Source: Actinocorallia aurantiaca
GTDB lineage: Bacteria > Actinomycetota > Actinomycetes > Streptosporangiales > Streptosporangiaceae
Assembly: GCF_039533685.1 (NCBI RefSeq)
Contig: NZ_BAAATZ010000030.1
Span: 1 to 64,000, forward strand
Reading direction: 5' to 3'
DNA: 64,000 bases
Under the pieces are notes generated by a model. That model saw only the letters and a list, made by a program, of their open reading frames with translations. It did no database searches and was not told where the DNA came from. Position numbers and translations under genes: made by a program. Shown here one piece after another: positions 52,342 to 61,642 of the stretch (its first letter is position 1; every line of letters starts with the position of its first letter).

Positions 52342-52917
52342 GTGGCCGTGGTGAGGGAGCCGTCTGACAGGTCCTCCGAAGCCGAGGAGCAGGAGGGCAC
52401 GGGCACACCGGACGGTTTCCAGCGGTTGTGGACCCCGCACCGGATGGCCTACATCAAGGGCGAGAACAAGCCGACCGGCCCGGGGGAGGGCGACGGCTGC
52501 CCGTTCTGCGAGATCCCCAAGGGCGCCGACGAGGACGGCCTGGTCATCCGCAGGGGCGCCTCGGTCTTCGCGGTCCTCAACCTCTACCCCTACAACACGG
52601 GGCACCTCATGGTCTGCCCCTACCGCCACGTGGCCGATTACTCCGAGCTCGACGACGACGAGACGCTGGAGCTCGCCCGGTTCACCCAGCGGGCGATCGG
52701 GGCGCTGCGCAAGGCCAGCGGGGCGCACGGCTTCAACGTCGGCATGAACCTCGGCACGGTGGCGGGGGCGGGCATCGCCGCGCACCTGCACCAGCACGTC
52801 GTCCCGCGCTGGGGCGGCGACACCAACTTCATGCCGGTGATCGGCCGCACCAAGGTGCTGCCCCAGCTGCTGCGCGACACCCGCGCCCTCCTCGCGGAGG
52901 CCTGGCCCGAGGACTGA
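52342..52917 (+). CDS. HIT family hydrolase (diadenosine phosphate-type)
   Basis: A 191-residue histidine-triad protein with the catalytic loop AAHLHQHVVPRW (HxHxH). The CPFCEI pair near residue 54 is the zinc motif of actinobacterial Ap4A phosphorylase-like HIT proteins (Rv2613c-type). It phosphorolyses or hydrolyses dinucleoside polyphosphates. GTG start with AAAGGGG upstream. It opens the phosphatidylinositol mannoside locus. Confidence 0.92.
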   Translation: MAVVREPSDRSSEAEEQEGTGTPDGFQRLWTPHRMAYIKGENKPTGPGEGDGCPFCEIPKGADEDGLVIRRGASVFAVLNLYPYNTGHLMVCPYRHVADYSELDDDETLELARFTQRAIGALRKASGAHGFNVGMNLGTVAGAGIAAHLHQHVVPRWGGDTNFMPVIGRTKVLPQLLRDTRALLAEAWPED

Positions 52918-52987
52918 GCGCCGGACCCCCGGGCCCCGGGGCAGCCACTACGATGGCGGAGCCCTGCAATCGATGGTTTGGACGAAG

Positions 52988-53599
52988 ATGCTCAACCGCT
53001 TGCGGCCCGCGCTCGCCAAGGTGGTGACCCCGATCGGGAGGACGCTCGCCCGCACCGGAGTCACCCCCAACGTGATCACCGTGACGGGCACCGTCGGCGT
53101 CGCCGCCGGTGCGCTGCTGTTCTACCCGCGGGGCGAGCTGTTCTGGGGCACCGTCGCGATCACCGCCTTCGTCTTCTTCGACATGTTCGACGGCGCCGTC
53201 GCCCGGATCACCGGCAAGACCGGGACCTGGGGCGCCTTCCTGGACTCCACCATGGACCGGGTCGGGGACGCCGCCATCTTCGCCGGGCTGATCCTGTGGT
53301 TCACCGGCGCGGGCGACAACGCGCTGCTGTCCTGGCTCGCCCTGTTCTGCCTGGTCGCCGGGGTCGTCATCTCCTACGCCAAGGCGCGGGCCGAGGGCCT
53401 GGGCCTCACCTGCGACGTCGGCATCGCCGAGCGCTCGGAGCGGCTCGTCATCAGCCTGGTCGCGGCGGGCCTGCACGGGCTGGGCGTCCCCTACGCGCTG
53501 CACGTCGGCCTGAGCCTGCTGGCGGTCCTCAGCACCGTCACGGTCGCGCAGCGCTTCCACGTCGTCCACCAGCAGTCCGCCGGCCGGGTCGCCTCGTGA
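52988..53599 (+). CDS. pgsA: phosphatidylinositol phosphate synthase (CDP-alcohol phosphatidyltransferase)
   Basis: A 203-residue integral membrane enzyme that joins CDP-diacylglycerol to inositol phosphate, the first step of phosphatidylinositol mannoside synthesis. The family signature DG-x2-AR-x8-G-x3-D-x3-D reads DGAVARITGKTGTWGAFLDSTMD. Six hydrophobic segments follow. The ATG at 52988 gives the usual family N-terminus; ATG 52973 is an alternative. Placed with HIT, PatA and PimA genes as in mycobacteria; GTGA overlap with the acyltransferase. Confidence 0.92.
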   Translation: MLNRLRPALAKVVTPIGRTLARTGVTPNVITVTGTVGVAAGALLFYPRGELFWGTVAITAFVFFDMFDGAVARITGKTGTWGAFLDSTMDRVGDAAIFAGLILWFTGAGDNALLSWLALFCLVAGVVISYAKARAEGLGLTCDVGIAERSERLVISLVAAGLHGLGVPYALHVGLSLLAVLSTVTVAQRFHVVHQQSAGRVAS

Positions 53600-54501
53600 G
53601 CGGGGCGGCCGAACTCCGGGACAAGGCCTTCGACAACCTCTACGCGCTGGGCTGGACGGCCGTCAAGCACATGCCCGAGGGAGCCGCCCGCCGCCTCTTC
53701 CGGCGGATCGCGGACCGCACGTGGGCCAAGCGGGGCAAGGGCGTCCGGCAGCTGGAGAAGAACCTCGCCCGGGTGCTCGGCGTCCCGCCGCAGGATCCGA
53801 GGGTGCGCCGGCTCAGCCGCGAGGCCATGCGCTCCTACCTGCGCTACTGGCTGGAGAGCTTCCGCCTGCCCGTCATGAGCGAGGAGCGCATCGTCTCGGG
53901 GATGAACATCACCGGCTACGAGCAGATCGAAAGAATCCTCGGCGAGGGCAGGGGAGTGGTGGTGGCGCTCCCGCACATGGGCAACTACGACCACGCCGGG
54001 GCCTGGCTGGTGCTGAGGGGGCGCGCGCTCACCACGGTGGCCGAACGGCTGAAGCCCGAGTCGCTCTTCGAGCGCTTCGTCGCCTACCGCGAGTCCCTGG
54101 GCTTCGAGATCCTGCCGCTGACCGGAAGCGACGTGTCGGTCTTCGGCGTGCTGGCGCGGCGGCTGCGCGAGGGCAAGGTGGTGTGCCTGGTGGCCGACCG
54201 GGACCTGACCGCCACCGGGATCGAGGTCGACTTCTTCGGCGGCCCGGCCCGGCTGCCCGGCGGGCCCGCCGCCCTGGCGGTCCAGACGAACGCCGCCCTC
54301 CTGCCGGTCACCCTGTGGTATGAAAAAGACGGCTGGGGCGCGCGCGTGCACGAGGAGATCCCCGATCCCGGGGAGGGCGACCGCAAGGCCCGCACCCGCG
54401 CGATGACCCAGTCGCTGGCCGACGCCTTCGCCGAGGGCATTTCCGCTCACCCCGCGGACTGGCACATGCTGCAGAAGGTCTGGGTGGAGGATCTGTCTTG
54501 A
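53596..54501 (+). CDS. PatA-type phosphatidylinositol mannoside acyltransferase
   Basis: A 301-residue lysophospholipid acyltransferase of the LpxL/HtrB fold with the catalytic H-x4-D as HMGNYD near residue 130. It acylates the mannose of PIM in the inner membrane leaflet. Start GTG overlapping pgsA stop; end overlaps pimA by TTGA. In M. tuberculosis the corresponding gene (Rv2611c) has the same neighbours. Confidence 0.9.
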   Translation: MSGAAELRDKAFDNLYALGWTAVKHMPEGAARRLFRRIADRTWAKRGKGVRQLEKNLARVLGVPPQDPRVRRLSREAMRSYLRYWLESFRLPVMSEERIVSGMNITGYEQIERILGEGRGVVVALPHMGNYDHAGAWLVLRGRALTTVAERLKPESLFERFVAYRESLGFEILPLTGSDVSVFGVLARRLREGKVVCLVADRDLTATGIEVDFFGGPARLPGGPAALAVQTNAALLPVTLWYEKDGWGARVHEEIPDPGEGDRKARTRAMTQSLADAFAEGISAHPADWHMLQKVWVEDLS

Positions 54502-55640
54502 AGATCGGCATCGTCTGTCCCTACACCTGGGACGTCCCCGGCGGAGTGCAGCAGCACATCCGCGATCTGGCCGAGGCGCTGCTGGCGCTGGGCCACGAGG
54601 TGTCGGTGATCACACCGGTCGACGACGACGACACCGTGCTGCCCCCCTACGTCGTGGCGGCGGGCCGGGCGGTGCCGGTGCCCTACAACGGCTCGGTGGC
54701 CCGGCTGGCGTTCGGCTTCCTGTCGGCGAGCAGGGTGCGCCGCTGGATCCGCGAGGGCGGCTTCGACGTCCTGCACATCCACGAGCCCGCCGCGCCGAGC
54801 CTGGGCCTGCTGGCCTGCTGGGCGGCGGACGGGCCGATCGTGGCGACCTTCCACGCCTCCTACGAGAAGTCCCGCGCGGTCACCGTCTCGGCGCCGATCC
54901 TGCAGAGCGCCCTGGAGAAGATCACCGGCCGGATCGCGGTGTCGGAGGCCGCCCGCAACACCCTGGTGGAGCATCTGGGCGGCGACGCCGTCCTCATCCC
55001 CAACGGGGTCGCCACCGAGCGGTACGCGTCGGCCGAACCGCTGCCCGGTTGGGACAGCAGGGACGACGGGGGCTCCCTGGGCTTCCTCGGCCGCATGGAC
55101 GAGCCGCGCAAGGGCCTGCAGGTGCTGCTGACGGCCTTCGAGACGCTCGGCAGGCAACGGCCGGGCCTGCGCCTGCTGGTGGCCGGTCCGGGCGACGCCG
55201 AGGACGTGCTGTCCAAGGTCTCGCCCGAGCTGCGGGACCGGGTCGTGGTGCTGGGCATGGTCAGCGAGGAGGACAAGATCCGCGCCTACCACTCGGTCGA
55301 CGTGTTCGTCGCGCCGAACCTGGGCGGGGAGAGCTTCGGCATCGTGCTCACCGAGGCGATGTCGTCCGGGGCCCCGATCCTGGCCAGCGACATCGAGGCG
55401 TTCCGCCGCGTGCTGCAGGACGGCCGGGCCGGGGCGCTGTTCACCACCGGCGACGCCGGTTCGCTGGCGGCGGAGGCGGGGGCGCTGCTGGACGACCCGG
55501 CGCGGCGCAAGGAGCTGTCCAAGGCCGCTCGGACCGCGGTGCGGGCCTACGACTGGTCGACTGTCGCCCGCGACGTGCTGCACGTCTACGAGACGGTCGT
55601 GGTCGGCGCGGTCGGAGTGGTGGAGTCGGCCCCGCGATGA
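54498..55640 (+). CDS. pimA: phosphatidyl-myo-inositol mannosyltransferase (GT4)
   Basis: A 380-residue GT-B glycosyltransferase of family GT4 that transfers mannose from GDP-mannose to phosphatidylinositol. The N-terminal nucleotide-binding start MKIGIVCPYTWDVPGGVQQHI, the mid FLGRMDEPRKGLQVLL and the E-x7-E motif ESFGIVLTE are present. TTG start overlapping the acyltransferase stop. The stop overlaps the LemA-like gene (ATGA). Confidence 0.93.
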   Translation: MKIGIVCPYTWDVPGGVQQHIRDLAEALLALGHEVSVITPVDDDDTVLPPYVVAAGRAVPVPYNGSVARLAFGFLSASRVRRWIREGGFDVLHIHEPAAPSLGLLACWAADGPIVATFHASYEKSRAVTVSAPILQSALEKITGRIAVSEAARNTLVEHLGGDAVLIPNGVATERYASAEPLPGWDSRDDGGSLGFLGRMDEPRKGLQVLLTAFETLGRQRPGLRLLVAGPGDAEDVLSKVSPELRDRVVVLGMVSEEDKIRAYHSVDVFVAPNLGGESFGIVLTEAMSSGAPILASDIEAFRRVLQDGRAGALFTTGDAGSLAAEAGALLDDPARRKELSKAARTAVRAYDWSTVARDVLHVYETVVVGAVGVVESAPR

Positions 55641-56164
55641 ACCTCCTGCTCGACCTGCTGGTCGTCCTCCTGGCGCTCTTCCTGCTCAGCACCTACCTGT
55701 CCTGGCGGGCGGGCCGGCTCGACCGGCTGCACGCCCGGGTGGACCTGGCCAGGGCGGGGCTGGACGCGGCGCTGGTGCGCCGGGCCGCGGTCTCCCTGGA
55801 GCTGGCCGCCTCCCGGGTGCTGGACCCGGCCACCAGCCTGGTGCTGGCCACCGCGGCCCACCAGGCGCGCACGGCCGATCCCGAGCAGCGCGAGTTCGCC
55901 GAGAGCGACCTGTCGCGGGCGCTGCGGGCGGTGCTGGAGCAGCCGGGCTTCCGCGGCGCCGTGGAGCGGGAGGGCGACGCCCTCCTGGAGGAGCTGGAGA
56001 CCGCGGCGCAGAAGGTCGCCTTCGCCCGCCGCTTCTACAACGACGCCGTGGCCACGACGAGGATCGCGCGCCGCAGGCCGCTGGCCCGGGTCCTGCCCCT
56101 CGCCGGACATGCGCCTTTGCCGGAGTTCTTTGAGATCGACGACGTTCCGCCCGAAGTGTTGTAA
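55637..56164 (+). CDS. LemA-like membrane protein
   Basis: A 175-residue protein with a single N-terminal membrane helix (LLDLLVVLLALFLLSTYLSW) and a helical cytosolic domain ending in FARRFYNDAVATTRI, the LemA family signature (RxxYN). In mycobacteria the gene in this position (Rv2609c) adds a NUDIX domain to a similar N-terminus; no NUDIX segment is present here. Role unknown, probably envelope. ATGA overlap with pimA. Confidence 0.8.
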   Translation: MNLLLDLLVVLLALFLLSTYLSWRAGRLDRLHARVDLARAGLDAALVRRAAVSLELAASRVLDPATSLVLATAAHQARTADPEQREFAESDLSRALRAVLEQPGFRGAVEREGDALLEELETAAQKVAFARRFYNDAVATTRIARRRPLARVLPLAGHAPLPEFFEIDDVPPEVL

Positions 56165-56185
56165 TTCCGGTATCTTCGTCGCGGC

Positions 56186-57247
56186 ATGTCGTCGGGGCGA
56201 GAGGCAGTACCTGTGCAGCGTGTTTCACGGCGCGGCTTCACCTTCACCATGGCGGGACTGGTCCTCGGGGCCGCCGGCTGCTCCTCCGGAGAGGAGAAGC
56301 CGAAGAGCACCCCCCAGGCGGGTACGCCGACACCTACGCCCACCCCCACCCCGACGGGCCTGGGCTACCACCCCTTCAACGGCGGGAAGAAGGGGCTGCG
56401 GAACAAGGTCCTGGCCGTCAAGGTCGACAACACCGGCCCCGCCCACCCCCAGGAGGGGCTGCGCTCGGCCGACATCGTCTACGTCGAGCAGGTCGAGGGC
56501 GGTGAGACCCGGATCATGGCGGTCTTCTGCTCTCAGTTCCCCAAGAGGGTCGGGCCCGTCCGCAGCGCCAGGATCTCCGACCTGCACCTGCTCGACCAGT
56601 TCCGCAGCCCCGTGTTCGCCTTCTCCGGCGTCCAGTCGAAGATGAAGCCCATGATCCGCGAGGCCGACCTGATCGACGTCTCCCAGGACAACGGGGCCGG
56701 GGGCTACTTCCGCTACGGCGGAGGACGCTCGGGGGGGCGCTACGCCCCCTACAACCTCTTCGGCGACCCCCGAAGTTTTCTGCGCCAGGCGCGCAAGGCC
56801 GGCCGCGCCCGCGACATCGGCTTCCGCTTCGGGCCCGCGCCCGAAGGCGGGCGCCCCCTCGAGCAGTTCACCGCGCGGTGGCCGGCCGAGAGCCTCACCT
56901 TCAGATGGTCGGCCAGGCAGAAGCGCTGGCTGAGCTCCCACAACGGCACCGTCAACACCGCCGCGGAGGGCGGGGTCCTGGGCGGCCGGACGATCGTGAT
57001 CCAGTACGTCAGGACCACCCGGTCGAAGTTCCACGACTTCCTGGGCTCCTACACTCCGCTGCTGCACACCACCGGCAGGGGCAAGGCCCTCGTCCTGCGG
57101 GACGGCAAGGCCTACGACTGCACCTGGTCGCGCCCGTCGCGGCGCAAGGGCACCGTCTTCACCACCGAGGGGGGCGAGCGGATGACCTTCGCCCCCGGCC
57201 AGGTCTGGGTGGTGCTGGTCAACAAGGACAAACCTGTCGTGCCGTGA
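56186..57247 (+). CDS. DUF3048 Tat lipoprotein
   Basis: A 353-residue lipoprotein: Tat signal SRRGFTFTMAGLVLGAAGC with the lipobox Cys, a TPTPTPTPT linker, and two DUF3048 repeats (first with GLRNKVLAVKVDNTGPAHPQEGL and ADIVYVEQVEGGETRI). The function of the domain is unknown; it is cell-surface. TATCTT 10 bp before the ATG suggests leaderless expression; the GTG at 56213 is an alternative start nearer the Tat motif. Confidence 0.87.
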   Translation: MSSGREAVPVQRVSRRGFTFTMAGLVLGAAGCSSGEEKPKSTPQAGTPTPTPTPTPTGLGYHPFNGGKKGLRNKVLAVKVDNTGPAHPQEGLRSADIVYVEQVEGGETRIMAVFCSQFPKRVGPVRSARISDLHLLDQFRSPVFAFSGVQSKMKPMIREADLIDVSQDNGAGGYFRYGGGRSGGRYAPYNLFGDPRSFLRQARKAGRARDIGFRFGPAPEGGRPLEQFTARWPAESLTFRWSARQKRWLSSHNGTVNTAAEGGVLGGRTIVIQYVRTTRSKFHDFLGSYTPLLHTTGRGKALVLRDGKAYDCTWSRPSRRKGTVFTTEGGERMTFAPGQVWVVLVNKDKPVVP

Positions 57248-57345
57248 TGAAATCCTCATTTCCACAGGGTGCGGGTCGAGCCCGGTGGGGAGCAGGCAAT
57301 ATCATGGAAGACGCCCGTTTCGCCGACCTTTCAAAGGAACAACCC

Positions 57346-58257
57346 GTGACTACCACTTCCCCTGCCGACAACACTCCCGCCCTCGGCACCGCACGTGTCA
57401 AGCGCGGTATGGCGGAGATGCTCAAGGGCGGGGTGATCATGGACGTGGTCACGCCCGATCAGGCCAAGATCGCCGAGGACGCGGGGGCCGTCGCGGTCAT
57501 GGCGCTGGAGCGGGTCCCCGCCGACATCCGCGTCGAGGGCGGGGTCTCCCGCATGAGCGACCCCGACATGATCGACGGGATCATCGACGCGGTCTCCATC
57601 CCGGTCATGGCCAAGGCCAGGATCGGACACTTCGTCGAGGCCCAGGTGCTGCAGGCCCTCGGCGTCGACTACATCGACGAGTCCGAGGTCCTCACCCCCG
57701 CCGACTACGTCAACCACATCGACAAGTGGGCCTTCACCGTCCCCTTCGTCTGCGGCGCGACCAACCTGGGCGAGGCGCTGCGCCGGATCACCGAGGGCGC
57801 CGCCATGATCCGCTCCAAGGGCGAGGCCGGCACCGGCGACGTCTCCAACGCCACCACCCACATGCGCCAGCTGCGCGACGAGATCCGCCGCCTGTCCTCG
57901 CTGCCCGAGGACGAGCTGTACGTCGCGGCCAAGGAGCTGCAGGCCCCCTACGACCTGGTCAAGGAGGTGGCGCGGGCCGGGAAGCTGCCGGTCGTGCTGT
58001 TCACCGCCGGCGGCATCGCCACCCCGGCCGACGCCGCGATGATGATGCAGCTGGGCGCCGAGGGCGTGTTCGTGGGCTCCGGGATCTTCAAGTCCGGCGA
58101 CCCGGTCAAGCGGGCCGAGGCGATCGTCAAGGCCACCACCTTCCACGACGACCCCGACGTCATCGCCAAGGTCTCCCGCGGGCTGGGCGAGGCCATGGTC
58201 GGCATCAACGTGGGCTCCCTGCAGGAGTCGGAGAAGTTCGCCGGGCGCGGCTGGTAA
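57346..58257 (+). CDS. pdxS: pyridoxal 5'-phosphate synthase subunit PdxS
   Basis: A 303-residue TIM-barrel synthase that makes PLP from ribose 5-phosphate, glyceraldehyde 3-phosphate and ammonia. The opening VKRGMAEMLKGGVIMDVV and active-site Lys regions (VMALERVP; GKLPVVLFTAGG) are conserved throughout. GTG at 57346 is chosen (AAAGGA upstream); an upstream ATG at 57304 is also in frame. Its glutaminase partner pdxT is two genes further on. Confidence 0.96.
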   Translation: MTTTSPADNTPALGTARVKRGMAEMLKGGVIMDVVTPDQAKIAEDAGAVAVMALERVPADIRVEGGVSRMSDPDMIDGIIDAVSIPVMAKARIGHFVEAQVLQALGVDYIDESEVLTPADYVNHIDKWAFTVPFVCGATNLGEALRRITEGAAMIRSKGEAGTGDVSNATTHMRQLRDEIRRLSSLPEDELYVAAKELQAPYDLVKEVARAGKLPVVLFTAGGIATPADAAMMMQLGAEGVFVGSGIFKSGDPVKRAEAIVKATTFHDDPDVIAKVSRGLGEAMVGINVGSLQESEKFAGRGW

Positions 58258-58266
58258 CGAGCGGCG

Positions 58267-58301
58267 GTAACCCCTCCCACCGGCGGTGGCCGAGGGGTTA
58301 C
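58267..58301 (+). terminator. hairpin after pdxS
   Basis: GTAACCCCT (58267-58275) and AGGGGTTAC (58293-58301) are exact 9-bp arms enclosing a second small stem CCACC/GGTGG, 9 bp after the pdxS stop. The next gene starts 50 bp downstream. Confidence 0.65.
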
Positions 58302-58350
58302 GCTTACCGCGGCCGTTCAGGGGCGGGCGTTCGGCCGGGAGGGGCGGGGC

Positions 58351-58962
58351 ATGGGCTGGTCTGCGGCGTTCGCGTGCGCGAGCATCGGCGAGCCGGGGCG
58401 GGTCTTCCGCCCCGGGCTGGAGAACGACGAGGGCGCGGCGCTGGAGCTGGCGCGGCGGCTGTATCCGGCCGCGGTGGTCGAGGACGCGGGACGGACCGTC
58501 CTGGACTTCGCGCTGTGGCCCTACGACGACGAGCTGTTCATCGGCGTCTACGACGGCGCGCTGCTCGTCTGCGACCGGCGGTTGTGCGGCCTGGACGAGG
58601 GGGCGCGGGGCATCGCCGACACGATCGCCTCGGTCCTGCCCGGCTCCGGCTGCGGAGTCCTGGTCCTGCACAGCGAGGCGCGGGGCTGCTGGTTCCGCCG
58701 CTACCGCGAGGGCTCCCTCGTCCGGGACGTCTACCTGACCGCGGAGGACGGGGTCGTCGTCGACCAGGGCGAGCCGCTGCCGCCCGAGTCCCCCTACTGG
58801 AAGGCGATCGAGGCGAGGGAGGCGGACGTGCCGCTGCCCTTCGGCCCCGAGGAGTACGGGCTCGCCCTCGCCGCCGACCTGTTCGGCCACGATCTCACCG
58901 TCCGGGGCGACGACGGCTTCCTGCCCCTGGAACTGCCGGTGCGGCGGTTCCGCCTGGCCTAG
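58351..58962 (+). CDS. hypothetical protein, possible DUF6928
   Basis: A 203-residue soluble protein with the WxxxF-like start GWSAAFACASIGEP and an aromatic-rich middle (LDFALWPYDDELFIGVYDGALLVCD). It resembles an actinobacterial family of unknown function (DUF6928), but I am not certain. It sits between pdxS and pdxT, where mycobacteria have an acyl-CoA thioesterase. ATG, with no clear Shine-Dalgarno sequence upstream. Confidence 0.7.
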   Translation: MGWSAAFACASIGEPGRVFRPGLENDEGAALELARRLYPAAVVEDAGRTVLDFALWPYDDELFIGVYDGALLVCDRRLCGLDEGARGIADTIASVLPGSGCGVLVLHSEARGCWFRRYREGSLVRDVYLTAEDGVVVDQGEPLPPESPYWKAIEAREADVPLPFGPEEYGLALAADLFGHDLTVRGDDGFLPLELPVRRFRLA

Positions 58963-59044
58963 CGGCCGGGGACCCGAGGGCGAGGGAAGATCGCGGACCC
59001 GGTGCGGCGTTCTACACTGAAGTCCAACCTGAGAGGTCCCTGTC

Positions 59045-59662
59045 TTGTCCGTCATCATCGGTGTGCTCGCCCTGCAGGGCGACGTCCGAGAGCACGCCCG
59101 CGCCCTGGAGTCCTGCGGCGCGCACCCCCTGGCCGTCCGCCGCGCCGACGAGCTGGACCGACTCGACGGGCTGGTGATCCCCGGCGGGGAGTCCACCGCG
59201 ATGTGGAAGCTCCTGCGCGCCTTCGACCTGCTGGAGCCCCTGCGCAAGCGGCTCGAGGCCGGGCTGCCCGCCTACGGCTCGTGCGCCGGCATGATCATGC
59301 TGGCCGACCGGATCGTGGACGGCGCGGCCGGCCAGGAGACCCTCGGCGGCATCGACATGACGGTGCGCCGCAACGCCTTCGGTCGCCAAGTGGACTCCTA
59401 CGAGTCTACGATTCAGTTCAACGGCAGCCCGCTGGAGGCGGTCTTCATCCGGGCCCCCTGGGTGGAATCCGTCGGTGAGGGGGTGGAGGTCCTCGGACGC
59501 GTCGAACGTCCTCATCGCCCCGACGCGGGAGCAGAACATAGGATCGTCGCGGTCCGGCAGGGACGTCTCATGGCGACCGCCTACCATCCCGAACTCACCG
59601 GGGACCACACCGTGCACCGCTACTTCACCGAGCTGGTGCGTCAGACGAAGGACGAGGAGTAG
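59045..59662 (+). CDS. pdxT: pyridoxal 5'-phosphate synthase glutaminase subunit PdxT
   Basis: A 205-residue class I glutaminase supplying ammonia to PdxS. Nucleophile Cys80 in YGSCAGM, and the His-Glu pair in AYHPELTGD; the GVLALQGDVREH start is the family fingerprint. TTG start behind GAGAGG. It ends 5 bp before yebC. Confidence 0.94.
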   Translation: MSVIIGVLALQGDVREHARALESCGAHPLAVRRADELDRLDGLVIPGGESTAMWKLLRAFDLLEPLRKRLEAGLPAYGSCAGMIMLADRIVDGAAGQETLGGIDMTVRRNAFGRQVDSYESTIQFNGSPLEAVFIRAPWVESVGEGVEVLGRVERPHRPDAGAEHRIVAVRQGRLMATAYHPELTGDHTVHRYFTELVRQTKDEE

Positions 59663-59667
59663 AGAGC

Positions 59668-60426
59668 ATGTCCGGCCACTCCAAATGGGCGACGACCAAG
59701 CACAAGAAGGCGGCCCTGGACGCCAGGCGGGGCAAGCTCTTCGCCAAGCTGATCAAGAACATCGAGGTCGCGGCCAGGGTCGGCGGTCCCGACCCCGAGT
59801 CCAACCCGACCCTGTTCGACGCGATCTACAAGGCCAAGAAGAACTCGGTCCCCAACGACAACATCGAGCGCGCCCGCAAGCGCGGCGGCGGCCTGGAGGC
59901 CGGCGGCGCCGACTGGCAGACGATCATGTACGAGGGCTACGCGCCCGGCGGCGTGGCCGTGCTCATCGAGTGCCTCACCGACAACCGCAACCGCGCCGCC
60001 TCCGAGGTGCGCGTGGCGCTGACCCGCAACGGCGGCTCCCTGGCCGACCCGGGCTCGGTGTCCTACATGTTCAACCGCAAGGGCGTCGTGGTCGTGCCCA
60101 AGGAGGGCACCACCGAGGACGACGTCATGATGGCGGCGCTGGACGCGGGCGCCGAGGAGATCAACGACCTCGGCGAGAACTTCGAGGTGGTCTGCGAGGC
60201 GGGCGACCTGCTGACCGTCCGCAAGGCCGTCCAGGAGGCCGGGATCGACTACGAGTCGGCGGAGAGCTCCTTCCTGCCGACCATGCAGATCGAGCTGGAC
60301 GCCGAGGGCGCCCGCAAGGTCTTCCGGCTGATCGAGGCGCTGGAGGACAGCGACGACGTGCAGAACGTCTGGGCCAACTTCGACGTCAGCGACAGCGTGC
60401 TCGCGGAGCTGAACGAGGACGACTGA
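59668..60426 (+). CDS. YebC/PmpR family DNA-binding regulator
   Basis: A 252-residue YebC protein: the opening SGHSKWATTKHKKAALDARRGKLFAKL is diagnostic, and the three-domain fold continues with PNDNIERA and VRVALTRNGG. YebC proteins act as transcriptional regulators, and recent work links them to relief of ribosome stalling. Always upstream of ruvC here and in other actinobacteria. Confidence 0.94.
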   Translation: MSGHSKWATTKHKKAALDARRGKLFAKLIKNIEVAARVGGPDPESNPTLFDAIYKAKKNSVPNDNIERARKRGGGLEAGGADWQTIMYEGYAPGGVAVLIECLTDNRNRAASEVRVALTRNGGSLADPGSVSYMFNRKGVVVVPKEGTTEDDVMMAALDAGAEEINDLGENFEVVCEAGDLLTVRKAVQEAGIDYESAESSFLPTMQIELDAEGARKVFRLIEALEDSDDVQNVWANFDVSDSVLAELNEDD

Positions 60427-60515
60427 TCGACCCCCGCGCCGTCCGCGCCACGGGCGCGCGCGGCGCGGTAGGGTTTTCTGCGAACTGGTGTTCGGACGAT
60501 GGTCAGGGGTGGCGG

Positions 60516-61037
60516 TTGCGGGTGCTGGGAGTGGACCCGGGGCTCACCCGGTGCGGAGTGGGCGTCGTGGAAGGGGTTCCCGGCGCGCCGCTGACCCTGG
60601 TGCACGTCGGGGTCATCCGCACCGACGCCGACCTGGACCAGGCCGAACGCCTCCTGCTCATCGAGCAGGGCCTGGAGCGGATCCTGGAGGAGTTCTCGCC
60701 CGAGGCGGTGGCCGTCGAGCGGGTCTTCGCCCAGCACAACGTCAGCACGGTGATCGGCACCGCGCAGGCCGCCGGGGTGGCGATGCTCTGCGGGGCCCGG
60801 CGGGGCCTGCCGGTCGCCACGCACACTCCCAGCGAGGCCAAGGCCGCGATCACCGGCAGCGGCCGGGCGGACAAGGCGCAGGTCACCCTGATGGTCACCC
60901 GGCTGCTGCGGTTGAGCGCCGCGCCCAAGCCTGCGGACGCGGCGGACGCGCTGGCGCTGGCGATCTGCCATGTGTGGCGGGGAGGGGCCCAGGCCAGGCT
61001 GGCCGCGGCCCGGCGAGGAACGGGAGGCAGGCGATGA
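60516..61037 (+). CDS. ruvC: Holliday junction endonuclease RuvC
   Basis: A 173-residue RNase-H-fold endonuclease that cleaves Holliday junctions. The acidic catalytic residues lie in VLGVDPGLTRCG, VAVERVF and ADAADALALAICH. TTG start behind AGGGG. ATGA-type overlap with ruvA downstream. Confidence 0.95.
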   Translation: MRVLGVDPGLTRCGVGVVEGVPGAPLTLVHVGVIRTDADLDQAERLLLIEQGLERILEEFSPEAVAVERVFAQHNVSTVIGTAQAAGVAMLCGARRGLPVATHTPSEAKAAITGSGRADKAQVTLMVTRLLRLSAAPKPADAADALALAICHVWRGGAQARLAAARRGTGGRR

Positions 61038-61642
61038 TCGCCTTCATCAGCGGCCGGGTGGACTCCACCGGGGCCGAGGGCGCCGTGCTGGAGGTCGGCG
61101 GGGTGGGCCTGTCCCTCCTGTGCACCCCGCACACCGCCGCCGCGCTCACGCCGGGGGAGCAGGCCCGGCTGGCCACCTCCCTGGTGGTGCGCGAGGACTC
61201 GCTGACCCTCTACGGCTTCGCCGACGACGACGAGCGGGTGGTCTTCGAGCTGGTGCAGACGGCCAGCGGGGTCGGGCCCAAGGTGGCGCTGGCGATGCTG
61301 GCCACGCACAGCCCGAACGCGATCCGGCGGGCCGTGGCCACCGGCGACGCCCGCGCGCTGACCCTGGTGCCCGGCATCGGCCCCAAGGGCGCCCAGAAGA
61401 TCATCCTGGAGCTCAAGGACAAGCTGGGGATGCCGGTCGGCGCCGCCGCCGACGAGCAGGTGCCGCGGCAGCGGGTGCAGCCGTGGCGCGAGCAGGTGGC
61501 CGCCGGCCTGCAGAGCCTCGGCTGGGCCGCCCGCGACGCCGACGCCGCGGTCGCCGCGGTCGCCGACGAGCTGGACGGCGAGCAGGTGCCCCCGATTCCC
61601 GAGCTGCTCAAGGCGGCCCTGCGGAAGCTGAGCCGCCCGTGA
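61034..61642 (+). CDS. ruvA: Holliday junction branch-migration protein RuvA
   Basis: A 202-residue protein that binds Holliday junctions and loads RuvB. The MIAFISGRV opening, the two helix-hairpin-helix motifs (TASGVGPKVALAML and LVPGIGPKGAQKIILEL) and a C-terminal RuvB-contact domain are clear. Overlaps ruvC (ATGA) and ruvB (GTGA). Confidence 0.95.
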   Translation: MIAFISGRVDSTGAEGAVLEVGGVGLSLLCTPHTAAALTPGEQARLATSLVVREDSLTLYGFADDDERVVFELVQTASGVGPKVALAMLATHSPNAIRRAVATGDARALTLVPGIGPKGAQKIILELKDKLGMPVGAAADEQVPRQRVQPWREQVAAGLQSLGWAARDADAAVAAVADELDGEQVPPIPELLKAALRKLSRP

